Below, one piece after another: positions 6,027 to 7,542 of a stretch of 7,542 bases of DNA. Source of the DNA: Calditrichota bacterium. Its GTDB lineage: Bacteria; Zhuqueibacterota; Zhuqueibacteria; Residuimicrobiales; Krinioviventaceae. The notes beneath the pieces are model-generated. The model was given only the letters and a program-made list of their open reading frames with translations, made no database searches and was not told the origin of the DNA. Every line of letters begins with the position of its first letter. Positions within the stretch are counted from its first letter, which is position 1. The stretch is from positions 1 through 7,542 of the forward strand of contig RPQV01000154.1 in NCBI GenBank assembly GCA_003818595.1, read 5' to 3'. Position numbers and translations under genes: made by a program.

Positions 6027-7542
6027 TCAGTTTAATAAAATTTTATCGGCCTGTTCGAAATACTGGAGGCTTTTCTGCACTTCCTCATCCACAGCAGCTG
6101 TGGCAGCATTTCTCCCTTCATCACCCCACAATCGCCAGGCCAAAGCAATCTTCAGTTCTGCCGCCACAATGAACCGAATTGAATCCAGATCACCAGAATT
6201 GATCTTGAGTGCCGGTTGATTCGAAACCCAATTGCTGAAACGATTCCATAAAACATCATCCATTTGAAAGGCAGCCAAGAAATCGTTCTGTTTTTTCGGT
6301 CTTGTTTCTTCCGGGATAGTAACGATATATTCATCCGCAAACTTTAAAAAATAATCATTATCCTCAGCATAAAACTTTTTCAATAACGCCGGAATTGATT
6401 TGGCGTTTTTCTTGATTTCAAAATCAGGTTGAATCCCTCCGCCGTCTGATACAAACCTGCCCTTCGGAGTTTTAAATTTTTTCGGCGCAACCGCCGGACT
6501 TTTGCCCTCGTCGGACAACACATTTTCATTTTGAATGGATCGACCCAAAGGCGTATAATAGCGGGCAGTAGTCAGCAGCAGAATCGATCCGTCTTGAAAG
6601 GGATATTCTGTCTGCACCAAAGCCTTGCCGAAAGTTGTCCTTCCCACCACTATTCCTCTATCCCAGTCTTGAATCGCTCCCGTGATGATTTCAGCATCGC
6701 TCGCAGTTTTTTCGTTGACCAGGACAACCAAGGGCAGTTGCGGAAAGGTGACGCTTGAAGTCGCGATGAATTGTCCGGATGTTTGCGGGGCCCGACCTTG
6801 GGTAAAGACGATCAACTTCCCGCCTTCAATAAAACGATCGGCCACTGCAATGCCCGCTTCAAAATCACCACCGCTGTTATTCCTCAAATCAAGTAAAAGC
6901 CGCCGCATGCCCACCCCATTCAGCTCTGCGAATGCCAAGTCCAGTTCGATAGGAGTAGATTCTGCGAAATGGGTGATACGTATGTAGCCGGTTATGGTAT
7001 CCAGCATACAGGCTGCAGAGATGCTTTCAATGTCGATTTTGCGTTTCTGCAGATCAAAATGCATAACCAGATTCTGTGACGGACGCAATATATCCAAGGA
7101 GACATATTGGTTTCGATTGCCGCCGAGCAGACTTTCCATCTCATCGGTGCTGATCTCGGAAACGACTTGGCCATCAATTTTCTGAATTCTGTCACCGATG
7201 AGAATACCTGCAAGAGCAGCGGGACCATCTTTGGCGACCGAAGTGATGGTGCATTTGCGATCTACAACATGAAATGTCAATCCGACGCCATAATACCCTT
7301 CGTACTTGCGCGAATAATCGGCAGCCTGATCAGCGGGTATATAAATGGAATGGGGATCCAAACCCGAGAGCATGCCATCAATAGCATCGGCCAACAGCTG
7401 ATCCGGATCTTTTTCATCCACATAAAAGCGCTGGATTTTATCCAGGATCATGGTGAGAGCCATCCATTTGTTGTAGGTTTGTTGAGCATTAGACCACAGT
7501 TTGGACGGCCCCACGACGACCAAAAGCGTTACGACAGAAACC
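6027..7542 (-). CDS. S41 family C-terminal processing peptidase with PDZ domain (N-terminus beyond window edge)
   Basis: A carboxyl-terminal processing protease of family S41A, acting in the periplasm on the C-termini of envelope proteins. The frame is open to the window edge; the last visible upstream residues (VSVTLLVVVG) look like the end of a signal anchor, so the true start is outside. Numbering from the TTG at 7523: helical N-terminal region with LDPHSIYIP (55-63); PDZ domain about 73-150 (YYGVGLTF, GPAALAGILIGDRIQKIDG); LDLRNNSGGDF (211-221); catalytic Ser275 in TASDAEI; Lys300 in TTFGKALVQ and Gln304, with Ser-Lys and Lys-Gln spacings of 25 and 4 as in CtpB; then GGGIQPD (361-367). 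The usual SASASEI has become TASDAEI, but the catalytic serine position is kept. A C-terminal helical tail of about 115 residues (380-498), ending near LAWRLWGDEG, resembles tails of Bacteroidota-type S41 proteases. It stands apart from the cyclase operon by about 190 bases containing inverted repeats, so co-transcription is uncertain. Confidence 0.93.
   Translation of the reverse strand, partial: VSVVTLLVVVGPSKLWSNAQQTYNKWMALTMILDKIQRFYVDEKDPDQLLADAIDGMLSGLDPHSIYIPADQAADYSRKYEGYYGVGLTFHVVDRKCTITSVAKDGPAALAGILIGDRIQKIDGQVVSEISTDEMESLLGGNRNQYVSLDILRPSQNLVMHFDLQKRKIDIESISAACMLDTITGYIRITHFAESTPIELDLAFAELNGVGMRRLLLDLRNNSGGDFEAGIAVADRFIEGGKLIVFTQGRAPQTSGQFIATSSVTFPQLPLVVLVNEKTASDAEIITGAIQDWDRGIVVGRTTFGKALVQTEYPFQDGSILLLTTARYYTPLGRSIQNENVLSDEGKSPAVAPKKFKTPKGRFVSDGGGIQPDFEIKKNAKSIPALLKKFYAEDNDYFLKFADEYIVTIPEETRPKKQNDFLAAFQMDDVLWNRFSNWVSNQPALKINSGDLDSIRFIVAAELKIALAWRLWGDEGRNAATAAVDEEVQKSLQYFEQADKILLN

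Noticed and set aside
6682..6987. 101-codon open frame on the + strand opposite the S41 protease
   Set aside because: Antisense to the catalytic core of the protease, with Ser/Pro/Lys-biased shadow composition and no ribosome site.
1..7542. Mobile element, CRISPR array, tRNA or phage signals
   Set aside because: No terminal repeats with transposase, no regularly spaced repeats, no tRNA-like cloverleaf and no integrase or phage genes; all seven genes are ordinary chromosomal types.

Overview
The window carries seven protein-coding genes at high density, with no RNA gene, insertion sequence, CRISPR array or phage signal that I can see. Base composition looks close to even. Gene style suggests an uncultured or little-studied Gram-negative bacterium near the Bacteroidota/Calditrichota (FCB) side: an S41 protease with a long C-terminal helical tail, a PqqD-like protein with an insertion between its strands, and an HK/REC-GGDEF operon. 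This placement is inference from gene flavour and is weak.

Left part, + strand (1-2651): three tightly packed genes form one operon. The first is the C-terminal two thirds of an OPT-family oligopeptide transporter, truncated by the window edge. Its TAA overlaps the ATG of a 137-residue PqqD-like (RiPP recognition element type) protein. That gene overlaps the start of a short M29-type metallo-aminopeptidase-like protein of the COG2309/NicX superfamily. A peptide importer, a peptide-binding domain and a peptidase-like enzyme in one translationally coupled unit suggest import and handling of a specific peptide or peptide-like substrate. A possible intrinsic terminator for this operon lies inside the 3' end of the convergent gene.

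Middle part, - strand (5838 down to 2678): a signalling operon read in the order REC-GGDEF diguanylate cyclase, membrane PAS-histidine kinase, then a REC protein with an unrecognised helical C-terminal half. The kinase starts 2 nt after the cyclase stop, with its ribosome binding site inside the cyclase's last codons. All catalytic and phospho-acceptor residues are visible, so the likely circuit is one kinase serving two regulators, one producing c-di-GMP and one with an unknown output.

Right part, - strand (7542 down to 6027): a PDZ-containing C-terminal processing protease of family S41, open at the window edge, with an intact Ser-Lys-Gln catalytic set. The roughly 190 nt between it and the cyclase contain several inverted repeats, the best a 13-bp stem with a one-base bulge, and form the main non-coding region of interest.
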